A stretch of 64,000 nucleotides of DNA from Shewanella intestini (GTDB lineage Bacteria > Pseudomonadota > Gammaproteobacteria > Enterobacterales > Shewanellaceae). The notes beneath the pieces are model-generated. The model was not told the origin of the DNA and ran no database searches. It saw only the letters and a list, made by a program, of their open reading frames with translations. Position 1 is the stretch's first letter, and the number at the start of each line of letters is the position of its first letter. Below, one piece after another: positions 44,588 through 54,466 of the stretch. The position numbers were made by a program, and so were the translations under genes. The DNA lies in NCBI RefSeq assembly GCF_018221465.1, contig NZ_JAAIKR010000003.1, positions 124,001 through 188,000 of the forward strand, written 5' to 3'.

Positions 44588-45505
44588 TTAGCGATTAACA
44601 TTGAGTAGTTGGTGTTGCCGCCAAAAGTCTAACGCGTGGGCTAATACTTTGTCAGGAGCTTCAACTTGTGGGTAATGCCCCACTTGAGGTAGCTCAATGG
44701 TGTCAGCTTGTGCGACCAGATGTTGATAACGCTGCACCATTTTTAAACCCGAAATAGGATCTTCAATCCCGTTAATAAGGCGCATAGGAATATTGGTGTG
44801 TTGTAGGGCTCCAGCCCAGCGCTGGCGATGAATTTTACGTTGCTTCATATAACGGATTAATAAATGAAAGACTTTCTTACCGTCATTGCATTGCATTAAC
44901 TGCCAATAAACTTGCAGCTCAAGCAAGGGGATATCACGGGTGCATATTTTGTCGAAACTACGCCTAAAGGCATTAAATGACATTAGCTGAGATACCCCGT
45001 AACCTAGCGGGCTCATTAATAACTTCTGCACTAATATCGGCCGAGTGACTTCAGGAAAAATGCCGCCGTTTAATAACACACAACTGCTGATTTTCCCTTG
45101 TAATGTGCCCTCTAATTGACGTGCTAATAACTCTTGCGCCACCGTGTCGCCATAGTCATGGGCAAGAATATGAAACTCGGTCACATTTAAGTCTGCTAAT
45201 ACAGCTTCAAATAAATTGGCCTGATCAGCAAACAAATAGCTGCAATCAATGGGTTTATCAGACTGACCAAAACCCAACATATCGATGGTGATAAGGTTGA
45301 AATGTCGTGCAAGGTCGTGCCACACATGTACCCAGTCGTAGCTACTAGTAGGGAACCCATGGATTAACACAAGGTAGGGTTTATTCGGGTGAAATAATGA
45401 ATGTTTGACAAATATTTTCTGTGCCGGCAACACGCTATTCGTTGCCGTTTTTGCCTCGGTAAAATCAAACCATTTGCTTGGCATCCAATGGGGTAAAGGT
45501 AACAA
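44588..45505 (-). CDS. Alpha/beta hydrolase, MEST/epoxide-hydrolase-like
   Basis: 305 aa from TTG 45505, which has AAGGTG just upstream; ATG 45484 (7 residues later) is the alternative. The alpha/beta hydrolase core has oxyanion motif 'LIHGFPTSSYDW', nucleophile elbow 'LAHDYGDTVAQEL' with Asp as nucleophile (as in epoxide hydrolases, haloalkane dehalogenases and MEST), and catalytic His in 'LPQVGHYPQVEAPDKV'. The 'HDYGDTVA' string is typical of MEST-like proteins. Substrate unknown; cytoplasmic. Confidence 0.82.
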   Translation of the reverse strand: MLPLPHWMPSKWFDFTEAKTATNSVLPAQKIFVKHSLFHPNKPYLVLIHGFPTSSYDWVHVWHDLARHFNLITIDMLGFGQSDKPIDCSYLFADQANLFEAVLADLNVTEFHILAHDYGDTVAQELLARQLEGTLQGKISSCVLLNGGIFPEVTRPILVQKLLMSPLGYGVSQLMSFNAFRRSFDKICTRDIPLLELQVYWQLMQCNDGKKVFHLLIRYMKQRKIHRQRWAGALQHTNIPMRLINGIEDPISGLKMVQRYQHLVAQADTIELPQVGHYPQVEAPDKVLAHALDFWRQHQLLNVNR

Positions 45506-45951
45506 ATTAACACCTTATATTATGTGATTATCACAAAGTGGCTGTTATACAGATAAGGAATAACAACCATGAATGATCTATTGATGACCATATCCCAACT
45601 CGCCGCGCCGGTTAGGGTATTTACACCGCATCTTTAGCCGTTGCGTTCTATAAATGTCATGTCACCTTATTGGCCATTTAATACTCTTATCAACATAACA
45701 TCGCCCCTATAAGACTACGCGCTTAGTGCTTAATTATTTCTTAAATATTAATAAAAGATAAACAATTAGTTAAAATTTTTATGTCAATTAGATCGCGAAT
45801 GAAATTCGGTTAAGCCATAAAATCAAATTTAAGCCAATTTTAAGGCATAAGGCGGCTTTTGTGAGTTTGATCGTAATAAAGCCATTGCATTAACCGCAAA
45901 AGCAAATGAGAATGTGTCGCATCTTCATTACGAGTTATCGGTGGTTTTACT
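45506..45951. other. Hydrolase-receptor divergent region with Fur-like site
   Basis: 446 bp. AAATGAGAATGTGTCGCATCTTCATT (45904-45929) resembles a Fur site (AATGAGAAT plus a downstream CTTCATT) about 25-50 bp before the receptor start, as expected for an iron-regulated siderophore receptor. The rest shows no gene. Confidence 0.5.
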
Positions 45952-48051
45952 ATGTCACTTTCTAAGCAAAAAAGCCTAAACACGCTCAGTTTAGCGGTCT
46001 GTATAGCATTATTTGGCACTACTGCAGTACATGCCCAGCAGCAACAAGGTGATATGGAACGCATTCAAGTCACTGCGTCAGCACTGAAAATCAATACCCC
46101 AATGGCGGAAACTCCCGTATCTGTTGCTGTTGTCGGACGTGACGACTTAGATATTCGTAATGTCACTAAACTTGATGAAAGTTTTCGTTATACCGCAGGT
46201 GTATTGTCAGCCCCTTATGGCGCAGATAACGATACCGACTGGCTAAATGTCCGCGGCTTTGAAGCGGCAACATACCTTGATGGCAGCCGTTTATTTAAAG
46301 ACGGTTTTTATGTTTGGATGCTTGAGCCTTATGGTTTAGAGCAAGTGGAAGTGTTAAAAGGTCCCGCGTCAATTTTATACGGCGAGGCACCTCCAGGTGG
46401 CGTTGTTAACGCTGTGCAGAAAAAGCCTACTTTAGATGATGGCGGTGAAGTTTCTGTACAAGTGGGTAATAAAGACACCAGTCGTGTGGCGTTTGATGTG
46501 TCTAATAGCATCAGCGATGACCAACGTTTTCGTATTGTGGGTAAATTTAGTCAAGCCGATGGCGAACTAGATGACACCGAAAACACCCGCTATTACTTAG
46601 CGCCAAGTTTTGCAATGGATTTATCTGAGGATACGTCGCTTACCTTTTTAGCGTCAGTCACACATGATGACGGCACGCCAACCAATGGTTTCTTCCCAGC
46701 GATTGGCACTCAAGTTGATGATCCACGAGGTAAAATTGACCCAACAACTAACTTTGGCGAGCCTGATCACGACGTTAACCGTCGCACGCAAGTCACTGCC
46801 GGTTACCAACTAGAACATATCATTGATGATACTTGGGATTTTAAACAAAACTTCAATTATGCCTACAGTGATTTGCTATTAAATAGCACTTACATTATGT
46901 CAACGCCGTACTGGCAAGACCCGTCAAAAGAAACCTATTCACGGGGCGTGACTTACCGTGAAGGTGATATACGCAGTTTAACCTTTGATAACCGCCTTGT
47001 GGGTAATTGGACAACCAATCGCACTGAACAAACCGTGTTATTAGGTGTTGATGTTCAAAATCACCGTAACGAAGGCAAAGAGTTAGACAATTACGCTTAT
47101 GATGTGATTGACCCATTTAATTTCACACCGGGTAATGCTGCGCCAATTAATAGAAATGATGCGCTTGAGCGTCAAATAGATAAACGTCAAGCCAGTGCTT
47201 ATGGTCAATACCAATTAACCCTTGATGATCATTGGATTGGTATTGTTGGTGGTCGTTTTGATTATGTTGATACCCAAAATAAAAACCAAACTGCCAATAA
47301 AAATTACGACCGTAATGACAATCAATTTTCATTGAATGCGGGCTTAATGTATCGCATGGACTCAGGTTTTACCCCGTATGTTAGTTACGCAGAGTCATTT
47401 GAAGTGATCAGCACGGTTGATCAAATTACTGGCGAGTTATACAAACCCTTAGAAGGCAAGCAAACCGAGGTTGGCTTTAAATACTCGCCAGATTATATGG
47501 ACGGCTATATAAACCTTGCTTGGTATAACTTAAAGCAAAACAATGCGTTGGTGAGTACCAGTGCGCAAGATCCTGACGGAAATTGGCTATTTGGTGCAAC
47601 CCAAACCGGCGAAATGGTGTCACAAGGGGTTGAGTTTGAAGCGGTAATGCAACTTAGTGACGCATTAAAACTGAATGCAGCCTACACCTACACTGACTCA
47701 CACACCAATGACCATGATGGTAGCGGCGACAAACGTGCACCTATGATCCCACGTCATCAAGCATCAGCATACCTAGACTACCAAATACAGCCGCAATTAC
47801 GTGTGGCAACCGGGGTTCGTTATGTTGGTTCATCAATGGATGCCAAAGACTCAACCGTGACGGTCGATACTATTAAAGTGCCATCATACTGGGTGTGGGA
47901 TACCTCAGTTCAATACGATATTAACTCAAGCTGGCGTGCCCAGTTAACGGTTAATAATGTACTGGATAACGAATATGTTTCGGCATGTAATTGGTATTGT
48001 TATTATGGAGAATCGCGCAGTATTGTAGGTAGCATTAAATACATGTGGTAA
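45952..48051 (+). CDS. TonB-dependent hydroxamate siderophore receptor (FhuA/FoxA-like)
   Basis: 699 aa. Signal ends 'AVHA-QQQ'. The TonB-box region 'MERIQVTAS' is followed by a plug ('ETPVSVAVVGRDDLDIRNVTKLDESFRYTAGVLSAPYG', 'WLNVRGFEAATYLDG', 'YGLEQVEVLKGPASILYGEAPPGGVVNAVQKKP'). 'YGLE..EVLKGP.S.LYG..PPGG' is typical of siderophore receptors such as FhuA. The barrel ends 'GESRSIVGSIKYMW'. It heads a cluster with FhuC/D/B-like genes, so ferric hydroxamate uptake is the best guess. Confidence 0.92.
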   Translation: MSLSKQKSLNTLSLAVCIALFGTTAVHAQQQQGDMERIQVTASALKINTPMAETPVSVAVVGRDDLDIRNVTKLDESFRYTAGVLSAPYGADNDTDWLNVRGFEAATYLDGSRLFKDGFYVWMLEPYGLEQVEVLKGPASILYGEAPPGGVVNAVQKKPTLDDGGEVSVQVGNKDTSRVAFDVSNSISDDQRFRIVGKFSQADGELDDTENTRYYLAPSFAMDLSEDTSLTFLASVTHDDGTPTNGFFPAIGTQVDDPRGKIDPTTNFGEPDHDVNRRTQVTAGYQLEHIIDDTWDFKQNFNYAYSDLLLNSTYIMSTPYWQDPSKETYSRGVTYREGDIRSLTFDNRLVGNWTTNRTEQTVLLGVDVQNHRNEGKELDNYAYDVIDPFNFTPGNAAPINRNDALERQIDKRQASAYGQYQLTLDDHWIGIVGGRFDYVDTQNKNQTANKNYDRNDNQFSLNAGLMYRMDSGFTPYVSYAESFEVISTVDQITGELYKPLEGKQTEVGFKYSPDYMDGYINLAWYNLKQNNALVSTSAQDPDGNWLFGATQTGEMVSQGVEFEAVMQLSDALKLNAAYTYTDSHTNDHDGSGDKRAPMIPRHQASAYLDYQIQPQLRVATGVRYVGSSMDAKDSTVTVDTIKVPSYWVWDTSVQYDINSSWRAQLTVNNVLDNEYVSACNWYCYYGESRSIVGSIKYMW

Positions 48052-48134
48052 TGACCCAGTGAATAGGCGTCTTTTAAAATCTGGCAAATTTAGGTTTGTC
48101 AGATTTTCTATATTAATAAACAAGAGTGTTAGCG

Positions 48135-48917
48135 ATGTTTAAACTGACCAATATCCGCGTCAACCGCGGCGGTCGAGATATTTTATCTATTGACGATTTA
48201 TCTATTACCAGTAATGGCTTAACGGTTGTTTTAGGCCACAACGGATCAGGAAAATCGACCTTAGTTAACTTGTTGTCAGGCCAACAAAGCCCAGATAGCG
48301 GCACCGTGATGCTCGAGAATCAAGCCTTATCAAGCTTATCCCCTAAAAAGTTGGCGCAACAAATTGCTTACCTACCACAAAAGCTGCCTGATGTTGCCGG
48401 ATTTAGTGTGTTTGAACTGATCAAATTAGGCCGTTTCCCATGGAGAGGAACATTTGGACGTTGGCAGGCACAAGACCAAGCCATTGTTGAGCAATGCATG
48501 GCACAAACTAATGTTAGCCAGTTTGCAGATGATATTGCCGACACCTTATCCGGCGGTGAGCGCCAACGGGCATGGGTTGCGATGTTATTGGCGCAGCAAT
48601 CGCCAGTGCTTATTCTTGATGAACCCACCTCAGCATTAGATATTGGGCATCAATACCAATTAATGGCGTTATTGAGTGAGCTTAACCAGCAAAGTGGTCG
48701 CGGTATCATTGTGATTTTACATGATTTAAATTTAGCCCTGCGTTACGCCACCGACGTGGTGGCATTAAGCGCAGGCAAAGTGGCATTTTCAGGTAACGTC
48801 AATTTGCTTAATGATGAGCAGCGCATTAGTGAGTTATTTAAAACAGAGATTGCACTGGTTGATCACCCTCGCCGTGAGCATTCTCAATCAAGCAAAAAAA
48901 TTGCCGTGGTATGTTAA
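48135..48917 (+). CDS. FhuC-like iron-siderophore ABC transporter ATPase
   Basis: 260 aa from ATG 48135. Walker A 'LGHNGSGKSTLVNLLSG', Q-loop 'AYLPQKLP', signature 'LSGGERQRAWVAMLL', Walker B 'PVLILDEPTSALDIGHQ' and switch His 'VILHDLNLALRYA' are complete. FepC/FhuC family ATPases energise siderophore import through the inner membrane. Translationally coupled to the next gene (TAATG). Confidence 0.94.
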   Translation: MFKLTNIRVNRGGRDILSIDDLSITSNGLTVVLGHNGSGKSTLVNLLSGQQSPDSGTVMLENQALSSLSPKKLAQQIAYLPQKLPDVAGFSVFELIKLGRFPWRGTFGRWQAQDQAIVEQCMAQTNVSQFADDIADTLSGGERQRAWVAMLLAQQSPVLILDEPTSALDIGHQYQLMALLSELNQQSGRGIIVILHDLNLALRYATDVVALSAGKVAFSGNVNLLNDEQRISELFKTEIALVDHPRREHSQSSKKIAVVC

Positions 48918-49852
48918 TGCTTTTAAACAATAAATTTAAAATGATGGCGCGGCTACTTACGCTACTTTGCAGTGTATTCCTCAGCCAAGCGAGTGTTGCT
49001 AAAACAGTGACCGATAGTCGCGGCGAGCACACATTAGCGGCTACGCCAACACGAATAGTCGCCTTAAATTGGGATTTAGCCGAGCAACTACTTGATGTTG
49101 GTATTACTCCTGTCGGGGTGGCTAACCCAACGGATTATCGCACTTGGGTTGTTCATCCTACCATGCCAGATTCGGTTGCTAATGTGGGCACCCGCATGGA
49201 GCCCAGTTTAGCCGAAATAGCCGCCTTAAAGCCTGACTTAATTCTTGCAGCATCACCACAAAAAGATCTCTTAGCGCGCCTACAACGCATTGCCCCCGTG
49301 TTGTATTACGACACCTATAACAGCCACGAGTCTGCCGCTAACGCCGCGATTAACAATTTTAGGTTAATTGCCGATGTTGTTGATAAATCATCAGTGGCAG
49401 AGCAAAAAATTGCCCATATGCAACAACGTTTTGTCACGCTTAAACAACAGCTTAGCGTGGCTTATCCGCAATTGCCGCAAGTCGTTGCACTGCGTTTTGC
49501 CAATGAAAATTCGGTATTTATTTACGGTAAAAACTCAACCACAGAATATGCCATGACGCAGTTAGGCTTGCGTTTAGCGATGCCACAACCGGGATCACGC
49601 TGGGGAATCGTTCAAAAAAGGGTTATCGACTTAGCCAAAATTGATCAAGGTTATGTGCTGTACTTTAAGCCGCATTATTATCAACAGCAGCTCGATGCTT
49701 CTATTTTATGGCAAGCCATGCCGTTTATTAAAAACGGTCACATTCATAGTGTTGAACCGGTATGGAATTACGGTGGCGCGATGTCAATTTTGCGTATAGC
49801 CGAACAAATTACCGCCAGTTTATTGAAGATTGCCCCTAATGAACAAAACTAA
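48917..49852 (+). CDS. FhuD-like periplasmic siderophore-binding protein
   Basis: 311 aa from ATG 48917 (part of TAATG; an ATG at 48911 is also possible). The signal ends about 'QASVA-KTV'. PBP type III features: 'ATPTRIVALNWDLAEQLLDVGITPVGVANPTDY', 'ALKPDLILAASPQKDLLARLQRIAPVLYYDTY' and 'NGHIHSVEPVWNYGGAMSILRIAEQIT'. Shares the FhuD W..AE.LL pattern. It delivers the ferric siderophore to the permease. Confidence 0.92.
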   Translation: MLLNNKFKMMARLLTLLCSVFLSQASVAKTVTDSRGEHTLAATPTRIVALNWDLAEQLLDVGITPVGVANPTDYRTWVVHPTMPDSVANVGTRMEPSLAEIAALKPDLILAASPQKDLLARLQRIAPVLYYDTYNSHESAANAAINNFRLIADVVDKSSVAEQKIAHMQQRFVTLKQQLSVAYPQLPQVVALRFANENSVFIYGKNSTTEYAMTQLGLRLAMPQPGSRWGIVQKRVIDLAKIDQGYVLYFKPHYYQQQLDASILWQAMPFIKNGHIHSVEPVWNYGGAMSILRIAEQITASLLKIAPNEQN

Positions 49853-51806
49853 ATTTGGCTATATTAGCGCGCTACTTATCGGCGCTATTTTATTACATCT
49901 GCATTTAAGCAGTGATTTATCGCTGCTGGCACAGTGGCATTTGGTGATGGGCGAACCTGCGACTGAATTTTCGCAAGTGGCCTTTTTATATGCACATTTA
50001 CCGAGACTGGTTATTGCCATGCTGGTGGGCAGTATGCTTGGTATGGTGGGTAGCTTAATGCAGCAGTTAACCCAAAACCCACTAACATCGCCATTAACCT
50101 TAGGAACATCGTCGGGTGCATGGTTAGCGTTAATTATTGTGAGTGTGGCATTTCCTGCCCAACTTGCTCAATACGGTGTCGTTGCCGCAATGGCTGGGGC
50201 GCTGTTGGCCTTAGCGTTAGTGATTATGATTGCAGGGCCGCGCAATATGACCGGCTTACCACTGGTGTTATCTGGCATGGTGGTTAACATATTACTGGGC
50301 GCAATCGCTACATCGATTATTTTACTCAACGACCAATTTGCTAAAAGCGTGTTTATTTGGGGGGCAGGCGATTTAGCCCAAAACGGTTGGCATTGGGTGC
50401 AATGGTTGTTACCCAAATTAGTTATCGCGATTCCAATACTGCTGTTTGCACCTAAAGTTTTAACCCTACTGTGCTTAGGTCAAGAGGGCGCAAAAGCCCG
50501 TGGTCTAAATGTTATCCCGGTGTTTATCGGTTTAATGGTGGCAGGGCTGTGGTTGGTGTCAGCATCGATTACTGCAGTGGGGGTGATTAGTTTTATTGGC
50601 TTATTAACGCCTAACTTAACCCGTGCTTTAGGTGCGCGCACTCCGCGCCAAGAACTGTTTGCCAGTTTATTACTGGGCGCGGCATTATTAGTCCTAACCG
50701 ATTGTGCAGCCATTGCCTTGAGTCACATTACTGTCGACACCATTCCAAGTGGCATTATGGCCGCAGCTATTGGCGCGCCGGCATTGTTGGTATTTAGCCG
50801 CCGAAAAGTGAAAGCGCAAGACCAACTGTCAATTACACTGCCACCTGCTAACCCTAAAATGACGCCGATTGCGTTACCGATGATGCTTGGGTTGACACTA
50901 TTAATGATTGCAATCAGTTTAATTTGTAGCCGTTATGCCGGCCATTGGCAGTTTGCGATACCTGATGCGTTTGAGCTGAGCTTACGCTGGCCACGCTTAG
51001 TGACAGCGATTTGTGCTGGGGCGGGATTGGCCGTTGCTGGTACCATTTTACAACGGTTAGTGTTTAATCCGTTGGCAAGTCCTGACATTTTAGGTATTTC
51101 AGCAGGGGCAACGTTTGCCTTAGTTGCTGGCGCTATTATTTCTGGCGGAGCGTTGTTGTTATCGGGGACAGGCTTAGCCTTTGCTGGCAGTATGACGGTA
51201 TTAGTGCTGATATTATTATTAGGTAAGCGCCAACATTATGATGCATCTAGTTTAGTGTTAACAGGGCTTGCCATTACCGCCATGATTGAAGCATTAGTGC
51301 AATTTGCGTTAGCAAAAGGAACTGAAGACAGTTACACCATTGTCAGTTGGTTATCTGGCTCAACTTATCGAGTTAGCGGTGACAGTGCAATAAACTTGTT
51401 GATGGGCACAACAATGCTTATAGTAGCGGCATTTGCTTGCCATCGCTGGTTAACTTTACTCTCGGGCGGGCGTCAATTTGCCGCAGCCAGAGGGCTGAAT
51501 GTGCCGTTGACTTACTTGGTATTATTAACCGTTGTTGCACTATTATGTGCGTTGGTTACTGCCACCATGGGGCCGGTGTCATTTGTGGGACTATTAGCGC
51601 CGCATATGGCCGTTATGCTTGGGGCAAAAAAAGTGGTACCGCAATTGCGTTTGGCAATCCTGATTGGCGCGCTATTGATGTTAAGCGCAGATTGGCTTGG
51701 GCAGGTTATTCTTGCTCCGCAACAAATTGCCGCTGGCACGTTAGTGTCGATTATTGGTGGCAGTTACTTCTTGTTTTTATTGATCCGTGGTCGCAGCCAC
51801 ACCTAA
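49839..51806 (+). CDS. FhuB-like double FecCD permease
   Basis: 655 aa from ATG 49839, overlapping the binding-protein gene by 14 bp. Two homologous FecCD halves are fused: first half 'PRLVIAMLVGSMLGMVGSLMQQLTQNPLTSPLTLGTSSGA', second half 'PRLVTAICAGAGLAVAGTILQRLVFNPLASPDILGISAGA'. Each half also has a coupling region ('ITAVGVISFIGLLTPNLTR' and 'ATMGPVSFVGLLAPHMA'). About 20 helices. The fused form is characteristic of FhuB and supports hydroxamate rather than catecholate uptake. Confidence 0.94.
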   Translation: MNKTKFGYISALLIGAILLHLHLSSDLSLLAQWHLVMGEPATEFSQVAFLYAHLPRLVIAMLVGSMLGMVGSLMQQLTQNPLTSPLTLGTSSGAWLALIIVSVAFPAQLAQYGVVAAMAGALLALALVIMIAGPRNMTGLPLVLSGMVVNILLGAIATSIILLNDQFAKSVFIWGAGDLAQNGWHWVQWLLPKLVIAIPILLFAPKVLTLLCLGQEGAKARGLNVIPVFIGLMVAGLWLVSASITAVGVISFIGLLTPNLTRALGARTPRQELFASLLLGAALLVLTDCAAIALSHITVDTIPSGIMAAAIGAPALLVFSRRKVKAQDQLSITLPPANPKMTPIALPMMLGLTLLMIAISLICSRYAGHWQFAIPDAFELSLRWPRLVTAICAGAGLAVAGTILQRLVFNPLASPDILGISAGATFALVAGAIISGGALLLSGTGLAFAGSMTVLVLILLLGKRQHYDASSLVLTGLAITAMIEALVQFALAKGTEDSYTIVSWLSGSTYRVSGDSAINLLMGTTMLIVAAFACHRWLTLLSGGRQFAAARGLNVPLTYLVLLTVVALLCALVTATMGPVSFVGLLAPHMAVMLGAKKVVPQLRLAILIGALLMLSADWLGQVILAPQQIAAGTLVSIIGGSYFLFLLIRGRSHT

Positions 51807-51853
51807 TTTAGAACCATTAACTTAACGAGGTAATGGTTTAATAGGACACCTTG

Positions 51854-53686
51854 ATGTTTTTTAAATTATTTGAGCGCTTCACTAAACCGTTCCCTGAGAG
51901 CAATAATGAAACGCCGCCCAGCACGTTAATGGCGTTTTGTCGCTATTATACCCGTGGCTTTGAAGTACCATTAATTATCATGGCGATACTTAGTGCCTGT
52001 ATTGCCGTAGTCGAAGTGATGTTACTCGGCTTTATGGGTAAGCTAGTTGATTTACTGGCTAACCATACTCCGGCGTCTTTTATGGCAGAAGAACAAGGCA
52101 CATTAATGCTAATGGCATTTGTGGTGTTGGTGGTGGTGCCATTATTGGCCTTTTTCCATTCAAACTTAATGCATCAGTCATTATTGGGTAATTACCCAAT
52201 GTCGGTGCGGTGGTTATCTCATCGTTATTTACTTAACCAAAGTTTGTCATTTTACCAAGGTGACTTTGCAGGCCGTATTGCCACAAAAGTCATGCAAACT
52301 TCTTTATCTGTACGTGAAGCGGTGATGAAACTGCTTGATGTGTTGGTCTATGTCAGCGTGTTTTTAATCTCAATGCTGTTCATGATTGGTCGTTCTGACC
52401 TTGTGCTAATGCTGCCCATTGCCATTTGGTTGGTGAGTTATGTGTTAATCCAGCGCTTTTTTGTCCCGCGTATGAAAGCCATTGCAACAGACCAAGCCGA
52501 TGCGCGCTCAGTGATGACCGGACGTATTGTTGACAGTTATACCAATATTCAAACCGTTAAATTATTTGCCCATAGCGACAACGAGCTGGAATATGCTGAA
52601 CGAGGCATGAAAGGCTTTTTAAAAACTGTTTACCGCCAAATGCGCTTGGCGACGTATTTAGTGTTGAGCGTAGATTTAATTAACTACTTGTTATTATTCT
52701 CAATTACTGGACTTTCAATTGCATTGTGGATGGACGGAGCCGTGACGGTTGGCGTCATTGCGGTTGCGATTAGTATTGCGCTTCGCATTCAAGGCATGTC
52801 GAAATGGATCATGTGGGAAATTGGTGCACTATTTGAAAATATCGGCACCATCATTGATGGCATGAAAACCTTGTCTAAACCGTTAACCATTGTTGATGAC
52901 AGCAATGCAAAACCATTAGCTGTAAACCAAGGTGGTATCGATTTTAAAAATATTACCTTCCATTATGGTAAAGGCGAAGGGGTGTTTGAGCAGTTTAACC
53001 TGTCGATAAAACCAGGTGAAAAAATTGGCTTAGTGGGGCGCTCCGGTGCGGGCAAGTCTACATTAGTGAACTTATTATTGCGTTTCCATGAGCTTGAAGA
53101 TGGGGCAATTAATATCGACAATCAAGATATTTGTAAGGTCACCCAAGCGTCTTTACGCGGCAATATTGGCATGGTGACACAAGATACATCATTGCTGCAT
53201 CGTTCAATTCGCGAAAACATTTTATATGGTAAGCCAGATGCCACAGAAGAAGAGTTAAATAAAGCCACCGAACAAGCGCGTGCCCATGAGTTTATTGAAA
53301 CCTTAACCGATCAACATGGTGGCATAGGATTTGATGCCCAAGTTGGTGAACGTGGCGTTAAGCTTTCTGGTGGTCAACGACAACGTATTGGTATTGCTCG
53401 GGTGCTACTTAAAAATGCGCCAATTTTGATATTAGATGAAGCAACATCGGCACTTGATTCTGAAGTTGAAACAGAAATTCAGGCAAACCTTGACCAGTTA
53501 ATGGAAGATAAAACCGTGATTGCCATTGCGCACCGCTTATCCACTATCGCCGCTATGGACCGTTTAGTGGTGCTTGATAAAGGCGTGATTGTCGAGCAAG
53601 GTACGCATCATGAATTAGTCAAAAATGGTGGCTTGTATAGCCAATTATGGGCGCATCAAACCGGTGGTTTTTTAGGTGATGAATAA
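51854..53686 (+). CDS. MsbA-type ABC transporter (permease-ATPase fusion)
   Basis: 610 aa from ATG 51854 (RBS AGGA). N-terminal ABC_membrane domain with six helices (about 30-330), then ATPase with Walker A 'GRSGAGKSTLVNLLL', signature 'LSGGQRQRIGIARVLL' and Walker B 'PILILDEATSALDSE'. This exporter-type fold follows the FhuCDB-like genes by 47 bp on the same strand, suggesting a role in the siderophore system, such as siderophore recycling or export. It could equally be a general lipid or drug exporter. Confidence 0.88.
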   Translation: MFFKLFERFTKPFPESNNETPPSTLMAFCRYYTRGFEVPLIIMAILSACIAVVEVMLLGFMGKLVDLLANHTPASFMAEEQGTLMLMAFVVLVVVPLLAFFHSNLMHQSLLGNYPMSVRWLSHRYLLNQSLSFYQGDFAGRIATKVMQTSLSVREAVMKLLDVLVYVSVFLISMLFMIGRSDLVLMLPIAIWLVSYVLIQRFFVPRMKAIATDQADARSVMTGRIVDSYTNIQTVKLFAHSDNELEYAERGMKGFLKTVYRQMRLATYLVLSVDLINYLLLFSITGLSIALWMDGAVTVGVIAVAISIALRIQGMSKWIMWEIGALFENIGTIIDGMKTLSKPLTIVDDSNAKPLAVNQGGIDFKNITFHYGKGEGVFEQFNLSIKPGEKIGLVGRSGAGKSTLVNLLLRFHELEDGAINIDNQDICKVTQASLRGNIGMVTQDTSLLHRSIRENILYGKPDATEEELNKATEQARAHEFIETLTDQHGGIGFDAQVGERGVKLSGGQRQRIGIARVLLKNAPILILDEATSALDSEVETEIQANLDQLMEDKTVIAIAHRLSTIAAMDRLVVLDKGVIVEQGTHHELVKNGGLYSQLWAHQTGGFLGDE

Positions 53687-53710
53687 CCACTAAGGTGACA
53701 TTTAAACCAT

Positions 53711-53746
53711 AAAAAAGGCAGAATAAATGATTATTCTGCCTTTTTT
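53711..53746. terminator. Very strong bidirectional terminator
   Basis: A perfect 16-bp stem AAAAAAGGCAGAATAA / TTATTCTGCCTTTTTT with an ATGA tetraloop, between the converging ABC gene and lipoprotein gene. Confidence 0.95.
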
Positions 53747-53758
53747 ATGCCTAAATAC

Positions 53759-54172
53759 TTAGCATAAGTTTAGTTTATTATCTTTAACACACACCAATTG
53801 ACTGGCTTGGTAATTACCGCTGCCAGCGGTGACGGTGGTGATAGATAACTTTTGAGTATCAGACCCATTTTCAATTAATACCGCTTTGAGTATGGTGCCG
53901 TCGCGGACAAAATTTACCGCATCAGAAAAATCACCCACGTTTAAGTCTTTATACAGTTTTACTGACACACTGCCGATAGAGCGTGGCTCTAAACGACCTT
54001 CTTCAACCACTAATGTTGCACCGTTAGCTAAAGAAATAGACTGAATAAACCCCGCGTCCGTTGTCGATTGGGAAATGTTAGCTGCATCAGAGTCAGTCGC
54101 TGATTTATTAACATTAATTGAGCAGCCACTCACTGCTAGTAGCACGGCAACTGTGATGATTATTTTATTCAT
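53759..54172 (-). CDS. Hypothetical lipoprotein
   Basis: 137 aa from ATG 54172 (GGAG just upstream). Lipobox 'LLAVSGC' at residue 17. The mature part is mostly beta ('GFIQSISLANGATLVVEEGRLEPRSIGSVSVKLYKDL') and ends with two Cys ('LVCVKDNKLNLC'), possibly a disulfide. No family recognised. In-frame sequence up to 54352 belongs to a repeat and should not be included. Confidence 0.7.
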   Translation of the reverse strand: MNKIIITVAVLLAVSGCSINVNKSATDSDAANISQSTTDAGFIQSISLANGATLVVEEGRLEPRSIGSVSVKLYKDLNVGDFSDAVNFVRDGTILKAVLIENGSDTQKLSITTVTAGSGNYQASQLVCVKDNKLNLC

Positions 54173-54295
54173 GGGGCTCCAAAACGTTTCATTTTTAAAG
54201 TTGGCAGATGTTGTCATAATAATAGCATTTGCATTGCAGCAGGGGAGGATAGGAAATGAATCTTTGTTTATTAAGCTACAAGAATGACCTGCCGT

Positions 54296-54347
54296 CATCA
54301 CGCAAATTAGCTTAACGCATTCAGACACTTCCAATGAAGAGGTAGTG
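54296..54347 (-). repeat. ~50-bp dispersed repeat, copy A (inverted)
   Basis: On the minus strand it reads CATTGGAAGTGTCTGAATGC..GTTAAGCTAATTTGCGTGATG..GGCAGG and matches, with a few changes, a plus-strand stretch at 55391-55434. The two copies bracket the 54.4-55.4 kb islet. Confidence 0.7.
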
Positions 54348-54466
54348 AACATGCAGGTGCATTTGGTATTGAATAGAGAAAGTTTGATCTGACCCGACTT
54401 AATGTCAAGATGTCCATTTATCTCAGGCTATCTTTAGGTATATAACGCTACAATGCTTGGTATAGC

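Noticed and set aside
53759-54352. Longer 197-aa version of the lipoprotein gene
   Set aside because: The extra N-terminus is translated repeat sequence; the ATG at 54172 has an RBS and begins a proper lipoprotein signal.
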